This document shows, in pieces, positions 1-10,700 of a stretch of DNA of 27,375 bases. How positions within the stretch are numbered: the first letter of the stretch is position 1; each line of letters opens with the position of its first letter. Under the pieces are notes generated by a model. It made no database searches and had not been told where the DNA came from. It was given only the letters and a program-made list of their open reading frames with translations. Source of the stretch: Brachionus koreanus (taxonomy: Eukaryota; Rotifera; Eurotatoria; Ploima; Brachionidae). The position numbers and the translations under genes were made by a program. Location of the stretch: NCBI GenBank assembly GCA_016987375.1, contig PJRA01000048.1, positions 332,728 through 360,102 on the forward strand. The letters run 5' to 3'.

Positions 1-102
1 GGCCGAGCCTTAAAGCAATCCGGTGATTGGATGATGGGCGATGCGCATAATGTTAATTATGCTAATCAGCTCATAACATCACAAAACTATTTAATTAGTT
101 AG
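1..102 (+). CDS. Possible 3' end of an upstream gene (partial)
   Basis: Frame 1 is open from the first base for 33 codons to a TAG at 100-102. The first ~80 bases are clearly less AT-rich than the following kilobases, and the translation has a mixed, protein-like composition (for example SGDWMMGDAHN, then NYANQL). I do not recognise the protein. It could be the last coding piece of a gene entering from the left, or an exon tail. The stop lies inside a TTAG tandem repeat. Protein-likeness and base composition are the only evidence. Confidence 0.35.
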   Translation, partial: GRALKQSGDWMMGDAHNVNYANQLITSQNYLIS

Positions 103-114
103 TTAGTTAGTTAG
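95..114. repeat. TTAG tetranucleotide microsatellite
   Basis: Five perfect TTAG units in tandem. One unit supplies the TAG that ends the open frame running in from the left edge. Confidence 0.9.
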
Positions 115-163
115 AAGAACTGAATGCTTTTGTCTACAATACACAAAAAGCTGTGAGACAATT

Positions 164-558
164 ATGCCGATATATCGATAAACATGTCTTTCGATATTCG
201 GCTATGTGAATTTTGGTACAAAAAAAAAACAAAAATTCTAAATTGAAATAACTTTTTTAGTTTGACTCTAAAACTTGTTCTGCAAATTGTATCAGTTGAT
301 ACATAGTTTGTATCACACTAAACTAGAGTGTGCAAAAAGTTTGCAATTTAATTTTGATAATTTCGCAATGCATATAGACTTTTGCATAGCTGCAGAGTTT
401 TTGCACATATTAAATTTAGGTGATACAAGCGATGTATCAGCTGATACAATTTGCAGAACAGGTTTTAGAGTCAAACTAAAAAAGATATTTCAATTTAGAA
501 TTTTTGTTTTTGTTTTTTGTACCAAAATTCACATAGCCCGATATTCTGCTTTCGGCAT
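164..558. repeat. Fold-back (long inverted repeat) element
   Basis: A left arm at about 199-305 reappears as its reverse complement at about 431-541 with modest divergence. Shorter matching ends (atgccg at 164-169, cggcat at 553-558) extend it outward. The arms contain a shared block (ctctaaaacttgttctgcaa on the left) and a run resembling gaattttggtac followed by A-rich sequence. The loop is about 125 bp. This is the structure of a non-autonomous fold-back or MITE-like repeat. Diverged single arms of the same family occur near 12644-12736 and 23315-23390. No clear target duplication was found. Confidence 0.75.
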
Positions 559-2078
559 TTCCACCTCTGCACTTTGGGTACAACCAATTTTATTTAAGTA
601 TTAGAATTTAGAATTCTCAAATTTTATTTTTTTGGCAAACCTTGAACAAACCAAAACAAAAAAATTATTCAAAATATAAAAATATTTTTTAATTTTTAAT
701 AATAATATAAAATTTTGATTTAATAAGATAATAATTTCCTCGATTATGTTCGAAGAAATATCCTAATTTTCATCGTAGAATTACGATGAAATGGTTCCTA
801 ACTCATTAATGATTCATCTAACAATTTTCATCGATTAATCATCGTTTATTTTGTGACTGGGTTAAAGTAAGAAAGATACAACATAGGTTTAAAAAAAATT
901 TAATAGTGATGAAATGAGCTTTCAGAGGAAAAAAATAATCAGAATGACCAGCCATTCAAGATCAAATTACTCTTCATAAGGCTGTTGAGAGCAACCCCAA
1001 GCTTAGAACTCGGAAATTAAAAATTGAATTGGATGTCCTCACTGAGTATGACTTTAATACCACCAGAAAAAATATATTACGCTACCTTTTAGATTAAAAC
1101 GAACACCATTGCTTTAAAAGTAAACAAATCCCAAAGATAATAATTTAAAAATTTTAAAGTTTATTTAAATACTTAAAATCTTTGCTACCTTTTGTCTTTA
1201 GAATTAATTCAAAAAAATAGAATAAAACTTGATTCTAAAAAAAATTATTTTTCAAATTTTAGATTTTTTTCGAAAATAAAAATTGCTGAAACATGTTTTT
1301 GATGAATATGAAAATGAATAGAAAAAACATTGAAACTGTTTAAAAAATCTTATTTCTAGTATCAATGAGCCAAAGTTTATAGTAGAATTTTTTTCCTAAT
1401 AGCTTCTTTTAGCAAAAATCATATATTATATCTTGAAAATATTAAGTTTAATTGCAATATTTTTACCAATTAAGCTAATTTTTGAATAAATTGAACAAAA
1501 GTTAAATACAATTTTTTTTATTTTTTTTTTATTTATGCTTTTGAATTTTTATTAAATCAAAACAAAAATAAGCATTATAATAAATTTTTCTCATAGCAAC
1601 CAACAAAAATCAATTCGTTTTATTTTTTAAATTGATAAACTTGAAAATTAAAAAATATTTTCTATCAAGTGAAAAATTAATTTGAACTCGGTTAGCATTT
1701 ACAATAAAAATAATTCCATAAATTAGCTGTTAGTATATTTTATATTTTAATTTAGAATTGACTTGTCAACAAGTACTTATTTTATATATGTCTACCAGCT
1801 CATTTATTTGAAAAAAAAAATAAAAAATTGACTCTAGTAAATGAAATTAGGTTTTAGTATTTAAATATAATTTTCAATTTTTTATAACAATAAACTAACT
1901 TCAAAAATTACAAGCATAAATATAACAGACCTGGGTAAACGTTTTGTATCGTTTGTGAAACTATTCGAAAGTTTTATAAAAAAAAATTTCCTTCAGAAAT
2001 CAAGATAAATATTAAATTGAAATAAAGTGATAATGAAGACACTTGAAAAGTTATTAATCTAAATAATTGTAGAATTTT
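559..2078. other. AT-rich intergenic stretch
   Basis: Apart from the transposase relic at 948-1097, I see no gene here. There is a small perfect hairpin at 768-791 (10-bp stem containing CATCGTA, 4-base loop) and many A/T homopolymer runs. Confidence 0.6.
948..1097 (+). pseudogene. Tc1/mariner-like transposase relic (DNA-binding region)
   Basis: This frame is open for 49 codons between stops at 945-947 and 1095-1097. The peptide includes LHKAVESNPKLRTRKLKIEL and, further on, NTTRKNILRYLL. This resembles the second helix-turn-helix of Tc1-family transposases, where a V..NP..R.RKL..EL pattern is followed by a T.RR.L-like helix. There is no start codon, no first helix-turn-helix that I can follow and no catalytic DDE region, so it is a decayed fragment. 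Tc1-like identity is inferred from this pattern only. Confidence 0.4.
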
Positions 2079-2080
2079 TA

Positions 2081-2400
2081 AAGTGCAGGAAATTCAAAAC
2101 TTCCGTGCTAGCTAAATTTCTAATTTTTGACTTCATATTCGTAATCTACGACCTTTAAAACCCTAAATTTGATTTTTTTTTTGGGGGGGTCTAAAAATAA
2201 AAATTTGTACCCAGGGGTCTAAAAACAGTCGACCGAATATCGAGTTGTTGGTCTTTGAGACCCTAAATCTATATGATAGAACATATATATATAGACAAGT
2301 TATATCATTTCTGAAAGAGCATAAAATTTTCTAAAAACTCGATTGTTTTAAAATAAAAAAAAGAAGGTGTGCCGATTTTTATAGCTTAAAAATATCAAAA
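2081..2400 (+). repeat. Left terminal inverted repeat (320 bp)
   Basis: Pairs base for base with 2917-3236 read on the opposite strand. Landmarks are GTGCAGGAAATTC at the outer end, GTCGACCGAATATCGAG in the middle and GGTGTGCCGATTTTTATAGC near the inner end. Confidence 0.9.
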
Positions 2401-2657
2401 AAATGCACTTTTTTCCATTTAAATCGAATCTCGTCCCAGGGGTCACTTTTAACCACTTTTTTTTTTACATAATATAAAACTAGACAAAATTTGGAACAAA
2501 TCTATGATTTTACTTTTTTCATTTATTTCTTTATTTTTTGCATATAAAGCAACCAAATCACGTGATAAATTGTTTATTTTGAATATTTTAATCGTTTAAT
2601 GGATTATGAATTTGACTATCCTAAAAACTAATACTTATCAATTAAAAATTATCTAAA

Positions 2658-2844
2658 ATGCCAAGAAAATCTAATCATCACCTATCTAGAGTAAATAATC
2701 TTGGATTAATTGACTTTTTTTTGGAGGAGTTTAGTAGCGTACAAAAACGGTGCAACTTACGGTGAAGTTTTAAAAGCTTATTTTTCTGGTAAATCAAAGG
2801 AAAAAGTTGCTGTACACTTAAGAATTTCTAATTCTTTGACCTAA
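2658..2844 (+). pseudogene. Broken helix-turn-helix transposase N-terminus inside the transposon
   Basis: From ATG 2658 the frame starts MPRKSNHH and runs toward LGLIDFFLEEFSS. A frame change near 2731 then gives a peptide containing YGEVLKAYFSGKSKEKVA and LRISNS, ending at TAA 2842-2844. The pattern (hydrophobic helix, Y..GKS...VA..L.IS.S) is that of the first helix-turn-helix of Tc1/mariner transposases. No catalytic domain follows before the right arm starts at 2917. The assignment is inferred from pattern and from its place between TA-flanked terminal repeats. Confidence 0.4.
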
Positions 2845-2916
2845 ACTAATATTTATTTGGAAATTATAATTTTAAAATATTTTTAAGCATTAATTCTTTG
2901 ACCTAAATTATTATAA

Positions 2917-3236
2917 TTTTGATATTTTTAAGCTATAAAAATCGGCACACCTTCTTTTTTTTATTTTAAAACAATCGAGTTTTTAGAAAATTTTATGCTC
3001 TTTCAGAAATGATATAACTTGTCTATATATATATGTTCTATCATATAGATTTAGGGTCTCAAAGACCAACAACTCGATATTCGGTCGACTGTTTTTAGAC
3101 CCCTGGGTACAAATTTTTATTTTTAGACCCCCCCAAAAAAAAAATCAAATTTAGGGTTTTAAAGGTCGTAGATTACGAATATGAAGTCAAAAATTAGAAA
3201 TTTAGCTAGCACGGAAGTTTTGAATTTCCTGCACTT
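2917..3236 (-). repeat. Right terminal inverted repeat (320 bp)
   Basis: Reverse complement of 2081-2400 with no mismatch that I could find on reading both arms. It abuts TA at 3237-3238. Confidence 0.9.
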
Positions 3237-3238
3237 TA

Positions 3239-3842
3239 TTTAATTTTTTTTTACTATTTTAAAGTAAATCAGTATTCGAGCACTTACTTTTTCACTTAAA
3301 AATAAAATAAATTTTTAATTTGATTGCTTATTTTTGTTATTAATTTAAACATATATTTTTAATAAACATAAAAATTTAAAAAATAACCTTCAAAGTATTG
3401 AAATAATTTTTAATATCAAACATCTAAGTGAACAACTGGTTTTGTGATCAAAATAAAACTAAAATTTAGACTAAATTTTGAACTCTTAATTTCAAAATTA
3501 ATTCTATCTACGTCCCAAATTTGATCAATTCACTAAAGAGCAATTAAGCTTAATTTAACACGATATTTAACAAGCAAAATACTTGCAACTATATACGCCA
3601 AATAACATGAATATTTATAAAAAATTATAGCTATTTAATAGAAAAAAAAAAGAAATTTAACAGTCTAGAGAGAGTGTTACCAAGCAACCAGATTTGTTTT
3701 CTAGCTTGTTAGGAAAGAAAATTCTAAATAAACTTATTTTCTAATTTTTTTATTAACCAAACTAAAAAAATTATATAATTAACTAATCTACCCCAATACG
3801 GTAAATTAATAATCTAATTAACAATAAAGCCTGATCGATTGA
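3239..3842 (+). promoter_or_regulatory. Upstream region and 5' leader of the dynein gene
   Basis: AT-rich sequence between the transposon and the dynein start codon, containing the X-box at 3676-3688. Neither a convincing TATA box nor a transcription start can be fixed. An in-frame TGA (3840-3842) lies directly before the ATG and no AG splice acceptor separates them. The ATG at 3843 is therefore the natural start of translation. Confidence 0.55.
3676..3688 (+). promoter_or_regulatory. RFX-type X-box
   Basis: The sequence GTTACCAAGCAAC fits the X-box consensus GTNRCC-N(0-3)-RGYAAC perfectly, with a one-base spacer. X-boxes are bound by RFX-family factors (DAF-19 in worms) and switch on cilium genes, typically within a few hundred bases of the start. 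This one is 155 bp upstream of the dynein ATG, which supports both the start assignment and a ciliary role. Binding itself is inferred. Confidence 0.8.
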
Positions 3843-4765
3843 ATGGCTTTATCGAATTATCATCCCGTTTTTTTCAAAGGCAAAGACTCGGCACGTTCTC
3901 AATCCGAGGACTCCGAGGCCGAGCTAAACAAATACGCAAGTAGCATAGCTCGTGATTTGCAACCATGGCCAAACAGCTACGACCAGCCTTCCGAATTATA
4001 CAAATTTGTCGTGAACAATAGCCGTCATCCGCCTTTGATGCAAACCAAATCATGGAATTTAGCGGTGCCGTTTATTGAACAACGATTTTCGCACACGCCA
4101 AGCGAATCTATAGCAAATAATTATACGCCAAGTGCTAAAAATTTAAAAATAAAAAATTTGCCCCAGGCCAAATATAAAAAATTAAAGTTGTCCGATGATG
4201 AGCCAAATTTTAATAGAAAAATAAGAAAAATTCAACCTTTGACATTGAACCCGCCTAAGCTAAAATACCCACCAAGTAGAGCTTTGAGTCCAAGCGAACA
4301 AATTGACACAATGTTGGCCATTGAAAGAGAATTAGACCGCGCAGTTGAGCGTCCTTCCGAGTTGGACTTTGAACGATACTATTACTATGTAGAAAAAGGC
4401 ACTAATGTTGAAATGATTGCACCTTTGTCCGACGATCAGTTTGATAAATTTTATCAGTCAGTACCTGAACCTCTGAGAAATTCATCAACTAGTTATATTA
4501 AAGAATTAAAGGACGAACTTGCCGAGGAAGTGATAAGTGATTATGTGTACTCAATGAAAAAATCTATAGTTGATTATGTACTAATGAATTTGGATGAAAG
4601 AAAACGTCTGAAAATAGACGCTGTGCCCAGGCCTTTTAGATTGAAGACAATTCGTGCACCTGTGCCTTGGCATAATGCATACACAAAATCGCATGATTGG
4701 ATTCAAAGCAACCTTCACATAATAAATAGAGTTAATTCGATTTTAAAAGACCTGTGGTCAGATGA
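3843..4765 (+). CDS. DNAH7: Dynein exon 1: N-terminal tail
   Basis: Encodes residues 1-307 plus two bases of codon 308. The ATG follows an in-frame TGA directly. The first ~175 residues are polar, proline- and lysine-rich and probably disordered. The conserved part begins around [10 protein letters not shown] and [12 protein letters not shown], as in DNAH7/DNAH3/DNAH12 tails. The donor is GA|GTAAGT. Confidence 0.9.
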
Positions 4766-7700
4766 GTAAGTTTTCAAATTTAAAAATTTTGCCCGCATTT
4801 TAAATACTTTTAAAAATAGATAGGAAAAAAATTGTTAAAAAAAGATTCAATTCTTGATAAATTAAAATAAAAAAAAATTTAATTTTTTTTTTAAGATAAA
4901 AGACTTTTTTAACAATTTTTTTTTCAAATAATTTTTGGATAGTAAATTTAAGTAAAATTTGAAAAAAAAAAGAGAAAGACATCGTGAGATAATCCGCCTG
5001 AAAAACCATTCTTCAAGTGCATTTTTTGAAAGATTTTGTTAATTGAAAAACTTGAATTTGTTTTTTTTTTAAGCGAATTTTTTCTCAGATTTAAACCCAT
5101 CCGCTGAAAAATTTTTCCAAAATTTACAGAATCAAAAATAACCTATATTTAGTTTTAAAAAAAAACATAATTAAAAAATATATCAAAATTAGTATTAGTG
5201 ATTTTTGCTAAAAAAAATATACCATTTAAGCCAAGCAAACTATTTTAAATTACTTTTTAGTTAAAACAATCAACAACTAATTTTCTTTGATTTAAAAAAA
5301 AAAAAGAAAATGGTCAAAAATTAAATATTTAAGGTTATTTGAATAAATGTTGTTATGTGTTAAATTTTATTTATGTTTAACTGCTACTCAAATAGTATAG
5401 ATGACATAAATCGAATTAAATAGTTCAAAAGTTTTTTTTTTTTTTAAAGAAATGTAATAATGAAATTTCTACAAGTTTTTTAATTTCTTGTTATTACAAC
5501 TTTGGTTTAAAACTTAATAAAGAAGAATCATTTTAATTTTATTTAAATTTTTCGCTTTTAAAAGGCCATTTGGCATTGATCCCAAGAAAATAAACTTTGT
5601 GTCCTAGAAAGGATTGATCTTAAACTATTCTAATTTATATACTATTTAAAACATAATTTAATGAGGATTAAAATAATTTATACAAGGGTAAACCAAAAAA
5701 TTATACAATTTTTTTTAATTATCAATAAAAATAAAAGCTTTATTTTGCTAATATCCACCACATAAACCATTATATTCTTTAGACTATCAGCGATTTTTTC
5801 GATTTATTTCTTGGACCATTCTTTGATGGCTTTTGAAGCCAAAAAGCTAAGACACACTTCTATAAATTTGGTTTTCAAGTCTAAGTAAAATTACATCCTA
5901 TTTGTCATTAGCTTAATATTAAGTTTGAAGTCACAAAATATTTGTCGTAAAAGCTAAAAATTTTTAATTTCAAACAACAAAATTAAATTGATAAAATCTA
6001 AAACTTTTTAATCTTTAAAGAATGAATGATTTTTATTACTTTTTATTTTAATTAAAATTTACAAATTAAGCTTGAATATAAAAAAAAAACATTAACATTA
6101 ATCACTTCCACTTTCAATCTGAATATTTTGATTAAAATTTTTTTTTACACAAACATTAAACAAGCATTTCATATGATCTATGACCTGAAATTCATTCTTA
6201 CATGCAAGTATTTAAAAATATTTTTATATTGTGTGATCGTCTATTTAAAATGTTTAAAATTTTTTATGTATCAAATCATTAAGAAATAAAATTTTGATTT
6301 TTATTTGTTTTTTTTTTTTGTTTAACTTTTAAATTATTTTCATAGAAATTAGAAGAAGTTAAATGTTAGAGGAAATTTTATTTTTTGGGCCAAATGCTAA
6401 TCAGTATAAAAAAAATGCGGGTCTAAAATAAAAATTTTATTTTTTTAAAATAAAAATTTAAAAAATAAAGGTTTATTCACACCCGGTTTATTTCAATGGA
6501 AGATTTAAACAATGCAAGTCTTCCGATGTACCCGGACGAGTTTGAAAATTATGTTAAGCAAAAGTGTTTGGAGCAGAGACAGCTGTTAGAGAAACAATGG
6601 ATACCGAAATGCGCTCGCATAATCTTAGAGCACAAAGATTATTGGAAACACTTGGTTCCATTGGAGGAGGACGAATCACTTGACATGCCCATGAGATTTT
6701 TTTCAGCTGTTTCGACCTTAATGTCGAATCAATTAAGAAATTTAGTAGTAGATTCTTTGAATGAATTAGTCAATTTTTTTGAACAGTACCTAGATGGCAA
6801 CAATTTTGATAATTACTCAGATTTTGATTACAAACGAAAGCCAGCACTCATCCTAAAACTCTACATAGATGATCCAAAAATTGAATTTCAGCCAGATTTT
6901 AAGTACATCGAACAACTGATCCTAAATTGCTTCAGTTACATAATAAAAAGTTCTGAGGAATTGCCCAGAGTAGAAGTCGAATTGTTTCCTTTCCAAGAAT
7001 ACATCAAATACGTTTTGCGCACAATCAGACCTGACGAACACATGGTAAGCGAAAGCATTCGCCGTGTTTTAAATGTATACGAATCGAACAAAATTGGACC
7101 TCACAAATACTTGGACACATATAAAAAATATTTAGATTTTATGACTCCAAAAGCTGAACAAGACATAAGCAATTTTTTGAAAAACCAAGAAAATCAATTA
7201 GAAGATTTTGAAGCTCAGATTTTAAGACACATTGGCATTAGAAACGAAATAGTCGAAATGCTTTTAAGTGTGCCGCTCAATCTTTACTCTCTCGAGTGTA
7301 ATGGACTACATGAAAATTTAAAAGAAAGAGTAATGAGACAAAAAGATAGATTGATACTTTATTGTATTGAAAATAACCGTGAAACAAATAAATCAATTTG
7401 TAAGGCATATGATGAAATTGCCGAAAAAGTTGGCCGACAGCCTCAGTCAACTGCTGAATTGGTCGAAATAATGGAATTTCTAACCCAATCGATTGAAACA
7501 ACTGTGTACAAACTGGACTTTAGAATTGGTGAAGCCAAGCGTCGTTTAATGTTCTTGCTTGACTATGCCCTCATGCCAAGTAACTACTTGAAATTTTAAA
7601 ATAAAAACAAAAGCATTTCATTAAATAACAAACAATAAGCAAATAGTTTATTAGAGGTCAGAAAAAAATCTATAGAATTTGAATTAAATGTTATCTGGAA

Positions 7701-10700
7701 TCAAAAAATTTTTTTAATTTCAAAATATTCCAATTTAAACATAAAAAAAATCATGTTAACTTGTCACATTATATCATCTTGATTTTCCTTAAAATCACTT
7801 GCTTAAAAGGGCAAAATGAAAATAATTTTACATTTTTACATTTTCATATTTTTAGATTTTTTGTGCAGTTTTTCAGAAAATTAACAAAACTCTCTCAAAT
7901 TTTTGGTGAACAAAATAAAAATTAAAAATTTTCTGAAATATTGCACAAAAAATCTAAAAATATGAAAATGTAAAAATGTAAAATTATTTTCATTTTGCCC
8001 TTAAAAGTGACATACATTTGTCAATTTTAAAGCTTTTTTCGATCTGTAAAAACCAAAAGCAAGGAATTTAAAAGTTCTTTGCTTTGAGGTCTGATTTACT
8101 GGGTATCTCAAGGATCCAGGTTACCAGTACCTTTTGAAATATGTCGAGTTTAAGTCTTATGCTTATGATGAACAGAATTTTTGCAAAATGCTTTACAGCC
8201 AAATTTTTCTGAATTTAAATATTACTGAATTGAATTTAAATTGTACTAAATTTGCAGAATTTTACCAGAATATTCCTAATATTTCAACTCATTTATTTGT
8301 CATTTATTTGTAAAAGCTATACTAATATTTTTTTGTAAATTATCTTTTTAATTTTACAAGAGTTTTATTTATTCCTAAAAAATTTTTCTACGTCACTTGG
8401 AATTACCTCGTCTTTTATTCAAACCTCATGATAAACTATAGGCAAAGTGCATATATCCTAATTATTTTTGGCAAAAAGAAAATAATTTTATATTTTTAAA
8501 TTTTCATATTTTTAGATTTTTTGTGCAATATTTAAGAAATTTTTTAATTTTATTTTTGTTTACCAAATAATTTGAGAGTGTTTTTATAATTTTCTGAAAA
8601 ATTGCAAAAAAAATCTAAAAATATGAAAATTTAAAAATATAAAATTATTTTCTTTTTTCCATATTTTTTTTTTAATGCCGCACTAAAACATCAAAGACTT
8701 AGTTTAGTGCCTCAAAAAATTTAAAATAGTAAAGATAAAAATCTATGATCCCGAAAGCCTACTAAATATCGAAATTTTTAATTTTGATTTTATAGAAAGA
8801 CGAAAAAACTTTTTCTTAATGGCATCAAAACCAAATTTTTGAGGTTACAGTGCAGCGTTAAAAAACAAATATTTACGGTAATTATATTAAAAATGTTACA
8901 TAAAATTCTTGAAAATTCTAAATATTTGAAAATGTAAAAATGTAGAATTATTTACACTATGCAAAAGTATGTCCAGTTAAGTATATAAAGCATATAGAAA
9001 AAATTAAGATCACAAGATCAATCTATGGCATATTTCTGATATGTGTACTTTCTTTAAAATTCTATTTATTTGGATGAATTAAGTGAACTAAAATTTTTGG
9101 ACAAAAAAGTCTCCACTCACTAAATAATATTTCTCAATACTAATTGGACTCATACAAAATGCAACTAGTTTCCCTCAGCTAAATTATTCAACTTTTTCAA
9201 CTTTTTCTCAGCCACCAAAACATTAATTTTTGACAATTTTTAATGTTACCTCAAGAAGAGTTTATATCATTTTTCTTTTAAAATATATATAATTTGCCAA
9301 AACCTGGTAAATACCTTAATTGCACCATTTGTAACCATCCGGCAAATAGTCTCGATATTTTTTATTATCGTTTGACCAAAAAGTTATTAAATCACTTTAT
9401 TAAAAAAAATCAATGATGTTTAATTATACAAATTATACAAGATGAAGTATTTACCAGGTTTTGGCAAAATTATTTGTTCCGTATGGGTGTCGTCTTGAGG
9501 ATCAAATTCACTAAGGATTTTAGCTGCCTTAGCGGCATCAATTCTTTTATTTACTTTTTCATAAATATTAAAATTTAATATTTTTCAAAAAAATAAAATG
9601 TATAGGGATACATAAAAAGAGGTTCTAATTTTTGTGTAATTTTAATTTTATTTTCAAATTTAATCTAACAAATTATTAATATATTTGCGAATGGATTGAC
9701 TGTAGAGATTTATGTTGACTACCTATTAGTTCATACGCGCTCAAATTTTAATTTATTATAAATACAGATGAAATTAACTAAATTTCCTAATTTTTTTTCC
9801 CAAAAAATAAATCAAAATTTAACAAAAATATCATACTTTTATGTGCACTACTATTCGAAAAAGTGGATATAAATTTTAATTCAAAACTAAAGTGCAATCT
9901 TCTAGTAAAATTTTTCAAGAGTTTTTTTGTGTTTTAAAAAAGTTTTTAAATTTAAAATACACAAAAAAGGTAAATTAAAAAAAATCAAAAAATAATCTCT
10001 GAATTTATTTTAATTTTTTTCAACTTTATAAATTATGTCGACTCTAAATAAAAAGTTGAAAAAAAATTATAACACAAATTTATTTTTTGATTTAAGTGAA
10101 AACTGTTAAAACAATTAAATTATTTTTTAGAAACTTCAATCAATTAATTAACAAAAAAATGAAAAATCTTCGAAATTATTTTTCGTAAAAGACTGAAAAT
10201 ATCTGATAATAAACTCAATTTTTTCTATAAAAAAAAATGATTTATGTAAAATAATATTTATTAAAATACAATTAATTAATTGAATTTTTTTAATTTTTAA
10301 ATACATAGTTAGATAGAAAGATAACTTATTTTTTTTGTTTCACTATTACATTCCGAGCCAATGATTAGGAAAACCAGCTTTTACATTGCTTTTAAAAGTA
10401 GTTAATTCTGAATCGGATCTATTTGCATCAGTATTTTTTGGTAATTCTTCGTAAAAAGACATTTTTAGTTTTTATTGATTATTAGAAATTTTGTATTAAA
10501 GATATTTTACCTGATATAAGTATTTAAGAATTGATAGATTCAGAATTTAAATTTGATTGTTTTTAAAAATTTTTTGAAGATCTTCTATATTTATTATAGA
10601 CATTTAAAAGCATATTTTAAAAATAAAAAAAATTGATGTTTTTTTTGTTTTTTATTTTTATTTTTTATTAATTTTTATAATAAATATATTTTATTTAGAT

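Larger units (their letters stand above)
2081..3236. mobile_element. TA-flanked DNA transposon with 320-bp terminal inverted repeats
   Basis: The element is about 1,156 bp. It begins AAGTGCAGGAAATTC and ends with the reverse complement. It is flanked on both sides by TA (2079-2080 and 3237-3238), as expected for Tc1/mariner-superfamily insertions. The arms (2081-2400 and 2917-3236) are the same length and look identical by eye, including a 10-T/7-G homopolymer junction and a TA-rich tract. The 516-bp centre contains a broken helix-turn-helix-like coding remnant, so the copy is non-autonomous. The near-identity of the arms implies a young insertion or arm homogenisation. Confidence 0.85.
7580..10698 (+). 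other. Intron 2 (3,119 bp)
   Basis: Runs from GTAACT to TTTATTTAG. It holds two fold-back MITEs (7809-8000 and 8470-8660), a partial third copy (about 8915-8962), a short inverted repeat (9289-9473) and minus-strand exon-like segments (10350-10462, 9455-9543, 8108-8130). The stretches 9550-10340 and 10470-10690 are AT-rich with nothing else recognisable. Confidence 0.8.

Noticed and set aside
275..604. 109-codon open frame on the + strand
   Set aside because: It lies in the loop and right arm of the fold-back repeat, and its peptide is translation of inverted-repeat and A/T-rich DNA with no family resemblance.
4800..5009. 69-codon minus-strand open frame
   Set aside because: Phe/Lys/Ile-rich translation of homopolymer runs in intron 1.
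6496..7599. A separate gene starting at ATG 6496
   Set aside because: The frame continues upstream to a splice acceptor at 6470 and joins exon 1 in phase with family-conserved residues. The donor at 7580 precedes the stop. It is dynein exon 2.
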